A DNA stretch of 64,000 bases, taken from positions 62,001 through 126,000 of the forward strand of contig SVLT01000002.1 of NCBI GenBank assembly GCA_015067845.1. The letters are read 5' to 3'. The stretch is from Oscillospiraceae bacterium (GTDB lineage Bacteria; Bacillota; Clostridia; Oscillospirales; Oscillospiraceae). The translations under genes and the position numbers were made by a program. Positions 1-9,142 of this stretch are shown in pieces; position 1 is the first letter of the stretch, and every line of letters starts with the position of its first letter. The notes under the pieces were generated by a model. The model made no database searches. It worked only from the letters and a program-made list of their open reading frames with translations, and was not told the origin of the DNA.

Positions 1-1873
1 CTTCGCCGGAGATACCGCACCAAGGGTACATCGCTCCCACAGTTCCAAATTCCTTCGCCCGTTCTCTGGCCCGGTCAAGAGTGCGGTAGCGATACATCAT
101 CAACTCTTTTTGACTTTCCGGGTTCGTGAAATTGTAGTACGGCATCAGATACATTTCCGTATCCCAAAAAACTTTTCCGCTGTAGCCCGGGCCTGTAAGA
201 CCTGTTGCGCCAATCGAACACTGATTCACTGTGGCAAGCTGCTGCTTCAACTGGAACAGGCTATAGCGCACTGCCTGCTGATCTGCGGCGTTACCCTGGA
301 TAATTACATCGCCGCACTTCCAGTGTTCTGCCCAGAAAGCTTTCTGGGCTTCTGCCATTTTTACAAAGCCCGCCTGCTTATTGGCCACGGCTCTGTCGCA
401 GGCAATGTCTTCCATAGCCTCCTCAGGAACGGCATCCATGGTGCAGCAGAAGGCCACAAACTTACAAACAGAGAATTCCTCGTTTGCCTTCACTGTTCCT
501 ATAAAGCGATGGCTATACACATTTCCTTCTATTGAAATCTCTTCCGTATAATCCCGGGCCACTACTGTGTGGGTAATCGCACAAGCTACCTGTTGCTTTG
601 TGGTGCTGACTCTTTGCACATAGCTGTATGTCCCGTTTTTGTATTTTTCAGTGACAACAGCAGAATGCGTACCGCCCATGATTTGTGTGATCTTCTCAGC
701 CTGGGATTCAATGACGATCGGTCCATCGAAATTCAAGGGAGTCACGCAGTAATGGATCTCAGCCGAATGTACTTCGTTCATATTGACGATCCGAATGCTT
801 TGGACTCTAGCCTGCTTGCCCGTTGCCGTCTCAAACAAAAAGGTTCTTTCAATGCAGCCCTTTTGCATGTCCAGTCTTCTGACATGATTCTGAATGTTGC
901 CTGCAGAGTAGCATGCTTTTTCACCGTCGATATACAGATTGAAAATACGCCAATCGGTGAGATTAATCGTAAATTCTTCCACCCTCGCAAAGCCGATGCA
1001 CTTGGAAAGGTGGTCATAGGGGTAATCGGCATAGATGCCGTTGATGTACATACCGTTACAGTTGTTAATGCCCTCATCGGTCTCGTCATAGGTTCCCCGC
1101 AGGCCCATGTAGCCATTGCCCAGGGCAAACAGGCTCTCAATATGACCAATATCCTTCGGATTGAAACCAACTTCTATGATCGCATTTTCATCGACCGGCA
1201 TTGGCTGTTTGGCACCGGATTCCAAAAATGTATCAATATCAATTTCCTCATAGCGCTCAATAAAGCAGGCAGCCAGTTCCTCCGTCTCCTCCCTATTGCC
1301 CACGCCTACCGTACGCATTTTAGCAGCAAGTGCACCCTGAATACCTGCTTTCGCATCCTCAAAAACAACGCAATGGAACGCAGGCATTCTCAGTTTTTTT
1401 GCCGCCAGCAGGAAGATCTCCGGATCCGGCTTGGCGTTGCAGATATCATGTCCGGTAACGATGACATCAAACAATTCTGCCAGACCCAAGCGATCCAAAA
1501 CCGGCTGGGCATTTTTGCTGGAAGAACAAAGCGCGATCCGAATACCGCGTTGACGCAGAGCCCGGATAAAATCCACCGCTCCCGGATAAATATCCCCTTC
1601 ATTGATCCGTGACAGCAGTTCAATATAGTAGCCATTTTTGATCTCCGCCAAAGCCAGCTTTTCCTCTGCGGGCAGTTCCAAATGATTATGCTTCAGAATC
1701 TCCTCAAGGGACGCCAATCTGGGAATCCCCCTGAGACGATTGTTGACATTCTCATCAAATTCCCAGCCGCGTTCATCCGCGAGACGCTTCCATGCCAAAT
1801 AGTGGTATTTGTCCGTGAAGACGATAACACCATCCAGATCAAACAGCGCCGCCTTAATATTATGGTTTTTCAT
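1..1873 (-). CDS. beta-phosphoglucomutase / GH65 glycoside phosphorylase fusion (partial)
   Basis: This is one open frame from an ATG at 1873 to the left edge (624 codons visible, C-terminus missing). Residues 1-218 form a HAD-type beta-phosphoglucomutase: DLDGV with D12 and D14, a CSSSKNA loop near 116-122, KPDPE near 148 and the Mg-binding FED near 171. From about residue 230 the sequence is the N-terminal part of a GH65 phosphorylase (SLFALGNGYMGLRG near 247-260, KVFWDTEMY near the edge). The GH65 part would split an alpha-glucosyl disaccharide with phosphate to beta-glucose 1-phosphate, which the HAD part turns into glucose 6-phosphate in the cytosol. The start is fixed by GGGGGAG and by an ATGA overlap with the stop of the upstream GH106 gene, so translation is coupled. 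The GH65 catalytic Glu lies outside the window, so the disaccharide substrate cannot be named. Confidence 0.9.
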   Translation of the reverse strand, partial: MKNHNIKAALFDLDGVIVFTDKYHYLAWKRLADERGWEFDENVNNRLRGIPRLASLEEILKHNHLELPAEEKLALAEIKNGYYIELLSRINEGDIYPGAVDFIRALRQRGIRIALCSSSKNAQPVLDRLGLAELFDVIVTGHDICNAKPDPEIFLLAAKKLRMPAFHCVVFEDAKAGIQGALAAKMRTVGVGNREETEELAACFIERYEEIDIDTFLESGAKQPMPVDENAIIEVGFNPKDIGHIESLFALGNGYMGLRGTYDETDEGINNCNGMYINGIYADYPYDHLSKCIGFARVEEFTINLTDWRIFNLYIDGEKACYSAGNIQNHVRRLDMQKGCIERTFLFETATGKQARVQSIRIVNMNEVHSAEIHYCVTPLNFDGPIVIESQAEKITQIMGGTHSAVVTEKYKNGTYSYVQRVSTTKQQVACAITHTVVARDYTEEISIEGNVYSHRFIGTVKANEEFSVCKFVAFCCTMDAVPEEAMEDIACDRAVANKQAGFVKMAEAQKAFWAEHWKCGDVIIQGNAADQQAVRYSLFQLKQQLATVNQCSIGATGLTGPGYSGKVFWDTEMYLMPYYNFTNPESQKELMMYRYRTLDRARERAKEFGTVGAMYPWCGISGE

Positions 1874-4734
1874 TGCTTTTCTCCCCCTAATGCCGCACTA
1901 TTCTTATAGAAGCGGCACAATTTGTACTGACATATTCCCTTTTCATCTTTTTTAAAATCGAATGTTTCAAAGCAGAAAACACCAACTGCATCTTCGTTTC
2001 CAGCATAATGAAGCGGCCCGAGCAGGTTTCGGTTGCCCACTGTGTATGTTACCGAAATATGATTGACCCCAATTCTTGCCAACGACGAGATGTCCACCCG
2101 CCCATATTTCACCGGCAGGGCAATTTTCTCCCCATTGACCACAACTTCTGCCACTTGGTATCGGCCTTCCACCAAAAGGACAACGTTCGGGTCAGCCAGC
2201 GTGATATCCTGGGTGACCGTGAATTTCCCCCGGAAGAAAGGCATTCCATCCAGCACCGGTTCCGTAATGATCTCCGGTTTCCTGCCGATCGCAAACTCGC
2301 TTCCGCTCACATATTGCGGACCTTCCTCCACCATCGGCTCCGTGCTATATACGCCGAAATCACCGAAAAGGCAGACCGGCTCCAGTTCCGTGTCGTATGT
2401 CATGGCATTGCGGAATCCGGAAGTCTCCGACTCTTCAAACAGGATCTCATAGATCCGCTTATTCTGATACCAGTGGAATGCGGTCTCATAGATATTTTCA
2501 CCCAATGTCACCAGGGCCGAAATATCCGCCTTCCTGCAATCTCGGTCTTGCGTATGGAACATCAGGCGATGCCCATTGAATCTGGCATCTCCAAGATCCT
2601 CCGTCACAAGTTCCATACGGGTGGGAATGTTTTGTACCGTGAACTTATAGCGCAGGATAATCCTTCCTTCGTACCGCTTCTTCAGCAATTTACGAAACAG
2701 TTCATTGCAATAAATCGGGCCTTCAAACCGTTGCCCATCCAAAGAGTAAAACACCTTGTCCAGGGGCATGGCATTCTCCATGAAGCTGACCGGCGCCTGT
2801 GCAAATCGGAAAAGGTATTCCTCCTTAGTTTTCACCTCATCACAGGGTTCCTCCGAGGGGAACAGAAGCATTCCCTCGTTGGCTTCCAGCGTGACCGTCA
2901 ACGGTTTCCGGGTCACCTGTAATGTTTTCAGATCCAGTGCGTAGAAGGATTGGATCTCCAGCGGGAAGATAAAAGTCTGGGTATACGCCGTATCCGCAGA
3001 TCCGTTCTGCACAAATACAAACGGCACATCGCCCCATCGACGATAGGTATAATATAATTGGTTGCTCAAATAAACAACGCGATATGGCTGTGCCGCCCGG
3101 ATCTCTTCCAGGGTACAATTACTTGTCAGATACACATAACTGTGGGGATTTCCCTCCAGATAGCGCGGAACATCGCCCAACAGCAAGACCTTACCGCCAT
3201 TTCTTACGAACGCTCCAATCAGATCTTCTGTTTTCGTATCCATGGTAAGAATGGATGGAAGAACCAAATACTGATACTGACATTGACCGCAGCCAATCAA
3301 GTTTCCTTTCACAAATCCATGACGCGCCAACAGTGTCTCATCAAGGAAATGATACGCGATTCCCCGGGATGAGAGCATCCGGCAAGCCTCGGATAATCGT
3401 TGCTCCAAATCCTCTATTCCATGACCCGGTACCTTACGTTTGTAATGCAAATATGCGCTTCGCATGGGATGTAGCATTGCCACATTTACCGGCTCTTTGG
3501 ATTCCGTCATTAGGCAGCTGAGTCTTGTCACAATTTGATTAAAATCCGCAAAATGATCCCCCACCCAAGGGTTCGAGGTATGAAAGTGGGCCGGATGGTC
3601 AAACTTACGCACACCTCGTTCCGAATAGGGCATTAGGTGATGGCATAGAAGGTTCACGCCGCCAGCAAACTGGAATCCAACGATCCGCAGCAATTCTTCC
3701 ATGGATGCATCCCAGCCTGTCGCCGCAAAACTTTCCGTAATGGCCTGTTTCTTTCCCAATTGGGCAGCCACGCTTCCCAACTGTCGAACAGAGAGTTCAT
3801 TGTCTGTTCCGCTGCACAGCCAATCGATGCCAGGGATATGCTCATATTCATAAAAAGGCATGCAACCGCCACAGCACCAAAGCTGCATGGCAAGGCTCGT
3901 CTCTTCGATATAGTGTCCCGTCAAACGAACCTTGTTTTCTTCGCACCAGCCATATACTTTTGCCGCAAAATTCTCCAGCATCAGCGCCTGCATACCGGTC
4001 CAATAGCGATAGCGGAACTGGCAATAGCCCTCCTTTTCCACAAAGAGAAGCCCGAGCCCATCCAAAATCTCTTCATCAAACCGATCTTTAAAATATGCTT
4101 CGATCATCGGCGTGTACGGGGTGTGCCACCGATAATACTCGGGCTCATCCGTAAAGAAGCCCTTGATCGCATCCGAAAATTCTGATCCAAAACGCGCTTT
4201 GTATGTTTCGTGGGTCTCATGGATAAATGCATCCACTACCGCAGGATTCAGGATATCCGCCGTGTGATCATTGATGATCAGGTACAAGTTCAGAAACTCC
4301 CCTTCTGCGCCGGGCTTCTCATCTGTCCGGACGCGAACCAAGCGTTTCTCTGTCAGAAGGTACGATACCGCAGCATTCGGATCATAGCCGCCTATGATAT
4401 ATTCAATGCGCATATCCCTGTTTTTCGCATCTGCTAACAGTTTGCCCCCCGCAAAACCGCTGGGATACCCGTTTTCGTCATATCCCCATGCCTGCATCCC
4501 CAGCTTTTTCGCTTCCTGTGCACAGGTTTCAATGCAGTACATCCATTCTTCCGAGAGGTATTCGGTTTTCAGGCCATTTCTCGCATGCATAAAGAAACCG
4601 CCAAGGCCCTGCTTATGCATCCAGCGGATCTGTCTTTTCAGCTCTTCCGGATCCAATTCGTCATTCCAAGACCAGAATGGCATCGGCTTATAGGGATCCA
4701 GATTCCTCTTCAACCGTTCGATCAATCGTTTCAT
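1870..4734 (-). CDS. GH106-like alpha-L-rhamnosidase family protein
   Basis: A 954-residue protein without a signal peptide, so probably cytosolic. Family marks are PFWSWND at residues 19-25, WGYDENGYPSG at 83-93 and a FFTDEPEYYRW motif that may carry a catalytic acid. The C-terminal third looks like a galactose-binding-like jelly roll (GRYQVAEVVVNG, TVGNRNLLGPLH). These match GH106 and its large group of uncharacterised relatives, which remove terminal L-rhamnose from plant glycans. Both ends overlap neighbours by ATGA (YesL upstream, phosphorylase fusion downstream), so the three genes are translationally coupled. The exact linkage cleaved is not visible from sequence. Confidence 0.75.
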   Translation of the reverse strand: MKRLIERLKRNLDPYKPMPFWSWNDELDPEELKRQIRWMHKQGLGGFFMHARNGLKTEYLSEEWMYCIETCAQEAKKLGMQAWGYDENGYPSGFAGGKLLADAKNRDMRIEYIIGGYDPNAAVSYLLTEKRLVRVRTDEKPGAEGEFLNLYLIINDHTADILNPAVVDAFIHETHETYKARFGSEFSDAIKGFFTDEPEYYRWHTPYTPMIEAYFKDRFDEEILDGLGLLFVEKEGYCQFRYRYWTGMQALMLENFAAKVYGWCEENKVRLTGHYIEETSLAMQLWCCGGCMPFYEYEHIPGIDWLCSGTDNELSVRQLGSVAAQLGKKQAITESFAATGWDASMEELLRIVGFQFAGGVNLLCHHLMPYSERGVRKFDHPAHFHTSNPWVGDHFADFNQIVTRLSCLMTESKEPVNVAMLHPMRSAYLHYKRKVPGHGIEDLEQRLSEACRMLSSRGIAYHFLDETLLARHGFVKGNLIGCGQCQYQYLVLPSILTMDTKTEDLIGAFVRNGGKVLLLGDVPRYLEGNPHSYVYLTSNCTLEEIRAAQPYRVVYLSNQLYYTYRRWGDVPFVFVQNGSADTAYTQTFIFPLEIQSFYALDLKTLQVTRKPLTVTLEANEGMLLFPSEEPCDEVKTKEEYLFRFAQAPVSFMENAMPLDKVFYSLDGQRFEGPIYCNELFRKLLKKRYEGRIILRYKFTVQNIPTRMELVTEDLGDARFNGHRLMFHTQDRDCRKADISALVTLGENIYETAFHWYQNKRIYEILFEESETSGFRNAMTYDTELEPVCLFGDFGVYSTEPMVEEGPQYVSGSEFAIGRKPEIITEPVLDGMPFFRGKFTVTQDITLADPNVVLLVEGRYQVAEVVVNGEKIALPVKYGRVDISSLARIGVNHISVTYTVGNRNLLGPLHYAGNEDAVGVFCFETFDFKKDEKGICQYKLCRFYKNSAALGGEKQ

Positions 4735-5360
4735 GCCAATCCCTCTTGTGTTTCCAGATCTTCAGGCGTCATATATTTTCGAAACACACGCTCCAGGATC
4801 CGGTTTGCAAAGAACATATATGCCGTTGGCGTAAAAAAGCACAAGCCCGGTGCCAGCAAGGGCACAAATGCAGCAATGCCAAAAATGAGTAACAACAATA
4901 GTGTCCACGGCAGATTGGCGATGGCGATGATACCGCAATTTTTCATAATGACCCGTAATTTCATTTCAAAGCGAGCTATGCACGGGAAGAGATACAGTGA
5001 CCACATCAATGTACACACCATAATTGCCGCTACCAAGACCAGGAACATTCCGTGAAACTGATTCGCTTCTTCCATGCTCAACACAGCAATTCCATCCACA
5101 AAGGCAATGGCAATGACCACCAGAACAACGAGCCAAATCTTCGTTGCCTTCGCAAAATTACCCTTGAAGCCGGAGATAAATTCTCTCCAGGCATATCCTC
5201 TTTTGCGGCGGATGCACTCATGATACGCATGATAAAATGCCGCAGAGGATGCTCCGATCGTCACAATGGGAATTGAGAAAAGCAACCACATCATGCCCAA
5301 AAGGATTGCATCAACCATCCTGGACAACTCGCCAAGTATTTTACTGCCGTTCACCATCAT
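4731..5360 (-). CDS. YesL family (DUF624) membrane protein
   Basis: A 209-residue integral membrane protein with about five hydrophobic segments and the typical N-terminal start of the family (DAILLGMMWLLFSIPIVTIG, followed by a region of the YxAxRGYxW type). DUF624/YesL proteins are regularly encoded in Firmicutes polysaccharide-use operons beside glycoside hydrolases and binding-protein importers; their role is not established. It lies 5 bases after the glycerol-1-phosphate dehydrogenase gene and its stop overlaps the GH106 start. Confidence 0.85.
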   Translation of the reverse strand: MMVNGSKILGELSRMVDAILLGMMWLLFSIPIVTIGASSAAFYHAYHECIRRKRGYAWREFISGFKGNFAKATKIWLVVLVVIAIAFVDGIAVLSMEEANQFHGMFLVLVAAIMVCTLMWSLYLFPCIARFEMKLRVIMKNCGIIAIANLPWTLLLLLIFGIAAFVPLLAPGLCFFTPTAYMFFANRILERVFRKYMTPEDLETQEGLA

Positions 5361-5365
5361 CTCTC

Positions 5366-6622
5366 CTATCTGAAGAACTCATAATACAACCAAAGTACCG
5401 TATATCTGTCCTTTAAGTCTTTTGCATACAACAGGCCGTCATTGATCTTTTCTTGCCCGTAGAAGTCCATAAATCCTTGGTAATCCATACCAACCGCTTC
5501 TATCATTTGAAGCATATGCTCCTGCGTCGGTGCCTCGGCCAACACCTCTCGTATGGCATTCCATTTAGGCAATACTTTTTCACTGTTGTCTTCCCAATAC
5601 CAGCCTATTTTCTTTTGCAGCGCGATCACTTCGTCTGCGGAACTGCTGTAGATCCTATGGACTTCGCTCTTCCATTTTTCTTCCTCAAACACCCGTCTCT
5701 GCGGTGTTGCGGAAAGGATCTGCTCACGGATCTTTGCTGTCAGCACTGCCGCATATGCAACATCAATACCATGGGCAAGATACGGCTTGTTTGATAAAAT
5801 ACCGGTGATTTCGAAATAATGAGAAAAGTGGTGTTCACTACCGGAAGCAGGCCTGGAATTCCCCACATAAGCCATTGCGATCCCCACCACCACCAGCGCG
5901 TTCATCAATATTCCAACCGCTTCCTCATCGCGCGAAATGATTTCCTTGGCTAAAGTTTTTACCTGATCTACTGTTTTATATGTAACATCATACACTTTCG
6001 AAAAAAACACTTCATCATTGATCAATGCACTCAATTTCCAGTCATTCAGGCAGGAATATTTACCGACGATATCGCCGTAACCGGCCTGCAGCATTTCTAT
6101 CGGCGCATCTTTCAACACGTTTGTATCGGCAATGATCGCTTTCGGCGGTGCTGCATTCAGCGTCACTTTCATTCCCTTTAAGATCAGCGCCGATCCAGCC
6201 GACGCATAGCCATCCATCGAAGGTGCTGTCGCAACAATGTAATATGGAAGCTGATGCTCAAAACTTACAATTTTACACAAGTCATTGATTACACCGGAAC
6301 CCACACCCAAAATTAAATCCACGCGATCTGTAACACGCTCATGAATTGCTGCGATTGCCTCTTCATTCGGGATCAGGGGTGCATCCCCTGTTTCAAACAT
6401 GATGCTGGAAACGATCTTCTCACCGAGAAAATCTGCAACATCTTTTCCGCACACCTTATATGTGTTTTGATCGGATACCATCAAAATACCATGATGCTCG
6501 GCGCAAACCTCCTGCAGTGATTGCAGCGCTCCGCTTTCAATAATGACCCGCTCCGTAGCGCACAAATTTTCACTCGCAGTAGCACGATCGTCAAAGCTGC
6601 GAAATAAGCCATGAATGTCCAT
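5366..6622 (-). CDS. egsA: sn-glycerol-1-phosphate dehydrogenase family (AraM/EgsA-like)
   Basis: A 418-residue iron-containing-alcohol-dehydrogenase-fold protein of the AraM/G1PDH family. Seen: nucleotide-binding region LILGVGSGVINDLCK, the VATAPSMDGYAS stretch, and metal-ligand regions GDIVGKYSC, SGSEHHFSH and LAHGIDVAYAA. The family reduces dihydroxyacetone phosphate to sn-glycerol 1-phosphate with NAD(P)H; in Bacillus subtilis araM belongs to the L-arabinose operon. An upstream in-frame TTG would add five residues, but the ATG at 6622 sits correctly behind GGAGGG and is preferred. It is the first gene of the operon reaching the left edge. Confidence 0.88.
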   Translation of the reverse strand: MDIHGLFRSFDDRATASENLCATERVIIESGALQSLQEVCAEHHGILMVSDQNTYKVCGKDVADFLGEKIVSSIMFETGDAPLIPNEEAIAAIHERVTDRVDLILGVGSGVINDLCKIVSFEHQLPYYIVATAPSMDGYASAGSALILKGMKVTLNAAPPKAIIADTNVLKDAPIEMLQAGYGDIVGKYSCLNDWKLSALINDEVFFSKVYDVTYKTVDQVKTLAKEIISRDEEAVGILMNALVVVGIAMAYVGNSRPASGSEHHFSHYFEITGILSNKPYLAHGIDVAYAAVLTAKIREQILSATPQRRVFEEEKWKSEVHRIYSSSADEVIALQKKIGWYWEDNSEKVLPKWNAIREVLAEAPTQEHMLQMIEAVGMDYQGFMDFYGQEKINDGLLYAKDLKDRYTVLWLYYEFFR

Positions 6623-6676
6623 ATTTCCCTCCACCAATTCCCCTGTTAATACCCCAGCAGCCGCAGTTGGCTACTC

Positions 6677-6733
6677 GTGTAGCAATTGCGCTTACACACT
6701 CTTCTACATAACACAACTTTTCCCCGTTGTCAA
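6677..6733 (-). promoter_or_regulatory. promoter and operator-like palindrome before egsA
   Basis: On the minus strand TTGACA (6733-6728) is followed after 17 bases by TATGTA (6710-6705), a consensus -35 with a poor -10. Just downstream, 6677-6697 is an imperfect palindrome (GTGTAGC / GCTTACAC arms) whose minus strand reads TGTAAGCGCAATTG. The left half of that resembles a CcpA cre site, but the right half is poor. Confidence 0.45.
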
Positions 6734-6775
6734 CTACTCTTTTATATTGGAGAAGGATCAGTTCACCTATTGGTC

Positions 6776-7585
6776 TCATACTAATCGTTTAAAAACGTCA
6801 TAATTGTGTTCATCCCTCGGGGAGCAAAAGACCGCGAATTCAATCACCTTAAAATGGTAACGGTATTCCCATGCGACCTGACGCATAGCGGTTGCAACCA
6901 CCTCCGGCGGATTCTGGAACGCACCGCAGCCATATGCACCCAGAATTACGACCTCATTGCCTTTACTGGTGGCAATGTTCAAAATGCGCCGCATTCTTTT
7001 TATGTGAAGGTTAACAAGCTCTTTTCTGGTGATATGCACATTGCGATGACCGTCCCGATCCGGTCGCAAATTAGGTGCCGCGCAGGTGATGACATTTACG
7101 CTCCACCAATCTTCCTCATTCATCAGCTCCGGTTCCCGGGTATCGGATTTGAAAACCACCACATCGGGCGTATAGATACAATCGTCATTATGAAGCGGAT
7201 TGCGCTGCGCTCTATGCGCTCCGTAAAAAGGACGCCACACTTTTTGATCTGTCAGATTTGCATACAGCGTCGAGCAGCGGCACAGGCACTCCTCTTGTGC
7301 TGTAGAACCCCTCACTACCCCACCGCCGGGGTTGGTTGCCGATGCAAAGTTCAGCACGCAGACACTACCGGGTATATAACCTTGCGCTGCCTCCAGGGTG
7401 CGTTTTTTCGATACGATCATTTTTGCAGGCTCGCTAAAGCGTGGTGCCGTCTCTTCCAAGTGATCCGTTTCCAAAATCACATTCTGCGCAGCATTGGAAC
7501 GCTTAATCGCGGCAACCAGTGCCGGATGCGTTTGATATAATTTCTGCGTATGCTCAAAGATCGCTACATTTTCAGTTCTTCCCAT
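6776..7585 (-). CDS. bacterial-type poly(ADP-ribose) glycohydrolase (TIGR02452 family)
   Basis: A 269-residue macrodomain-fold protein of the TIGR02452/DUF2263 group. The PARG signature is intact: NPGGG at residues 85-89, then eight residues to QEE at 97-99, where the glutamate pair hydrolyses the ribose-ribose bond. VITCAAPNLRPD later in the protein is also typical. Members remove ADP-ribose polymers or act on related ADP-ribosylated substrates in the cytosol. It is the last of four minus-strand genes (SLOG, lipoprotein, zeta-like kinase, PARG), 69 bases after its neighbour. Its natural substrate here is unknown. Confidence 0.9.
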   Translation of the reverse strand: MGRTENVAIFEHTQKLYQTHPALVAAIKRSNAAQNVILETDHLEETAPRFSEPAKMIVSKKRTLEAAQGYIPGSVCVLNFASATNPGGGVVRGSTAQEECLCRCSTLYANLTDQKVWRPFYGAHRAQRNPLHNDDCIYTPDVVVFKSDTREPELMNEEDWWSVNVITCAAPNLRPDRDGHRNVHITRKELVNLHIKRMRRILNIATSKGNEVVILGAYGCGAFQNPPEVVATAMRQVAWEYRYHFKVIEFAVFCSPRDEHNYDVFKRLV

Positions 7586-7654
7586 CGTGGTTCCTCCTTA
7601 CTTCTCCGTTGTGATCATTTCGAATGATTCATCACAGCAACCAGCTTGTAAATG

Positions 7655-8131
7655 TTAGTGACCATAGGACAGCCATTCCTGTAACCAGAAACATTTCCTG
7701 CCATCCTCTGCAATCACCGTTTCTCCACATTGGTATGTTGCAACCTTGCGAAAGCCATTGGTGTTGTCCATAAAGTCAGCCTCATGACACAGCGCAAGCA
7801 CCTTTTTCAAAGAGTCAAATCGCGTCCGGAACTGACGCTCCACCTCTGCAGGATCCGCAGAGGCCCCGCCCTTTTGCACGCGGTTATGGATGCGGTAAAG
7901 ATGATCCTCCAGTGTATCCAGTCCCAGATACAGCAAGCGGATATAGTAACCTTCCTGCCGCGCCCGGCTAATTTGCTTCAGTTCCTGTGGCGTTAATGTG
8001 GTTTCTAAAACATGGTTATGTGACTCCCGCAGCACCCCACAGATACTGGTTTTTCCTGCTCCTTCCACACCAGCACAAACCAATAATGTGGTCTGGTTTT
8101 CGCAGCATTCTGTGAAAGCATTGTTATCCAT
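7655..8131 (-). CDS. short zeta-toxin-like P-loop kinase
   Basis: A 158-residue protein with a Walker A motif GVEGAGKT at residues 21-28, an ETTLT motif at 43-47 and RIHNRVQKGGASADPAEVERQF, the zeta-toxin/AAA_33 signature region. Zeta proteins phosphorylate UDP-N-acetylglucosamine. Only about 15 residues separate the P-loop from ETTLT, where usual members have roughly 40 or more, including the segment with the catalytic Asp. The protein may therefore be inactive or act on something else. No epsilon-type antitoxin is seen next to it. RBS GGAGGAAGTGG precedes the ATG at 8131. Confidence 0.7.
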   Translation of the reverse strand: MDNNAFTECCENQTTLLVCAGVEGAGKTSICGVLRESHNHVLETTLTPQELKQISRARQEGYYIRLLYLGLDTLEDHLYRIHNRVQKGGASADPAEVERQFRTRFDSLKKVLALCHEADFMDNTNGFRKVATYQCGETVIAEDGRKCFWLQEWLSYGH

Positions 8132-8236
8132 TCCACTTCCTCCTTGTTGAACGAAATAAATCTACCTATAATATACAACCACTGCCCGTTTTTTCATAGG
8201 ACTAATTTACCACACACCTCGAATTACGTCCCTTTT

Positions 8237-8650
8237 CTATTGCTTATCGATTTGTATAACCCAGCAGGTTATCATGAATGTTACCTCTTTACCGTCTAAT
8301 CCTGTTACCGTCACTTCGGTCTTGCCGGAGCCGCCGTTGCAGATGGCGACAGGAAAGGTCGCGCTGTATGTGTTGCTGGGCGCACCCTTTTCGATGATTT
8401 CAACTTGGATAGAGTGGAAGGTGAATATCTCCAAGGGAAAGCAGATCTGATGGCCGCTGGTTATGGTTTCTCCGTTGTAGGTATAGACGAATTCCCATTG
8501 GTCGGCCTGCTCACCGGAGAGGGGTTCAACGGAAAAGGAAAATTCGTAAATGCCTTGGCTAAAAGACTCCGTTGGTACCGGCTTTGGTTCCTGTACCGTG
8601 CATCCAGCCAGCAATAGCAGCGCCATGATTGCGCACACGATTCTCTTCAT
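8237..8650 (-). CDS. small secreted lipoprotein, unknown function
   Basis: About 137 residues with an N-terminal hydrophobic stretch ending in the lipobox LLAGC, followed by a short linker and a single beta-rich domain (YEFSFSVEP, WEFVYTYNGETI). It should be lipid-anchored on the outer face of the membrane. I do not recognise the domain. An upstream GTG at 8665 overlaps the stop of the SLOG gene, but AGGAGG lies between it and two ATG codons; the ATG at 8650 has the best spacing. Confidence 0.6.
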   Translation of the reverse strand: MKRIVCAIMALLLLAGCTVQEPKPVPTESFSQGIYEFSFSVEPLSGEQADQWEFVYTYNGETITSGHQICFPLEIFTFHSIQVEIIEKGAPSNTYSATFPVAICNGGSGKTEVTVTGLDGKEVTFMITCWVIQIDKQ

Positions 8651-8661
8651 CATCTTCCTCC

Positions 8662-9093
8662 TCACAGTTCCGCACTGCCGATATTGATCACCAGTTTACC
8701 AAGCCCCTTCATCCGCCTGGCAAATTTATAGGCGCCGCCCCAAGGATGATTGACATAGCAGACGCAGTAGTCGGCATTATCAATTAGCCAACGGTTTCGC
8801 CGGTCAATGGCAAACTTTGGGTGACCTTCGATCTCCGGGTACATTGTGTCTTCCATATCGCCATCCTCGTCTTGCTCTGTGGGCAGATATGCCAGAACAA
8901 CACAAACCCGGATATTGGGATAATCCTTCCGAAACTGCTTTAGGCAGCTATAAACCACACCGTCAAACTGTCCCTGGTTGCCAACGTAAAAAGTATCCAC
9001 GCCTTCGTCAATCAAACCCTTAATTGTGTACCGGAGTATCCGTGTATCCACCCCAAAGCACTCCCTATGTCCAAAGAATGTACAAGCCGCCAT
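8662..9093 (-). CDS. SLOG-domain (YpsA/DUF1273-like) nucleotide-binding protein
   Basis: A 143-residue single-domain protein beginning AACTFFGHREC, with the Rossmann-like features of the SLOG superfamily: FYVGNQGQFD, VCVVLAYLP and RRNRWLIDNADYCVCYV. SLOG proteins bind nucleotides or nucleotide derivatives, and many occur in conflict or stress systems. It is the first gene of the minus-strand cassette and is divergent from the XRE regulator. The downstream lipoprotein begins at or just after its stop. Confidence 0.8.
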   Translation of the reverse strand: MAACTFFGHRECFGVDTRILRYTIKGLIDEGVDTFYVGNQGQFDGVVYSCLKQFRKDYPNIRVCVVLAYLPTEQDEDGDMEDTMYPEIEGHPKFAIDRRNRWLIDNADYCVCYVNHPWGGAYKFARRMKGLGKLVINIGSAEL

Positions 9094-9142
9094 ACGCCAC
9101 CTCCTCTAGTGATATATCGCTATTATATCATATTTTTCGGAG

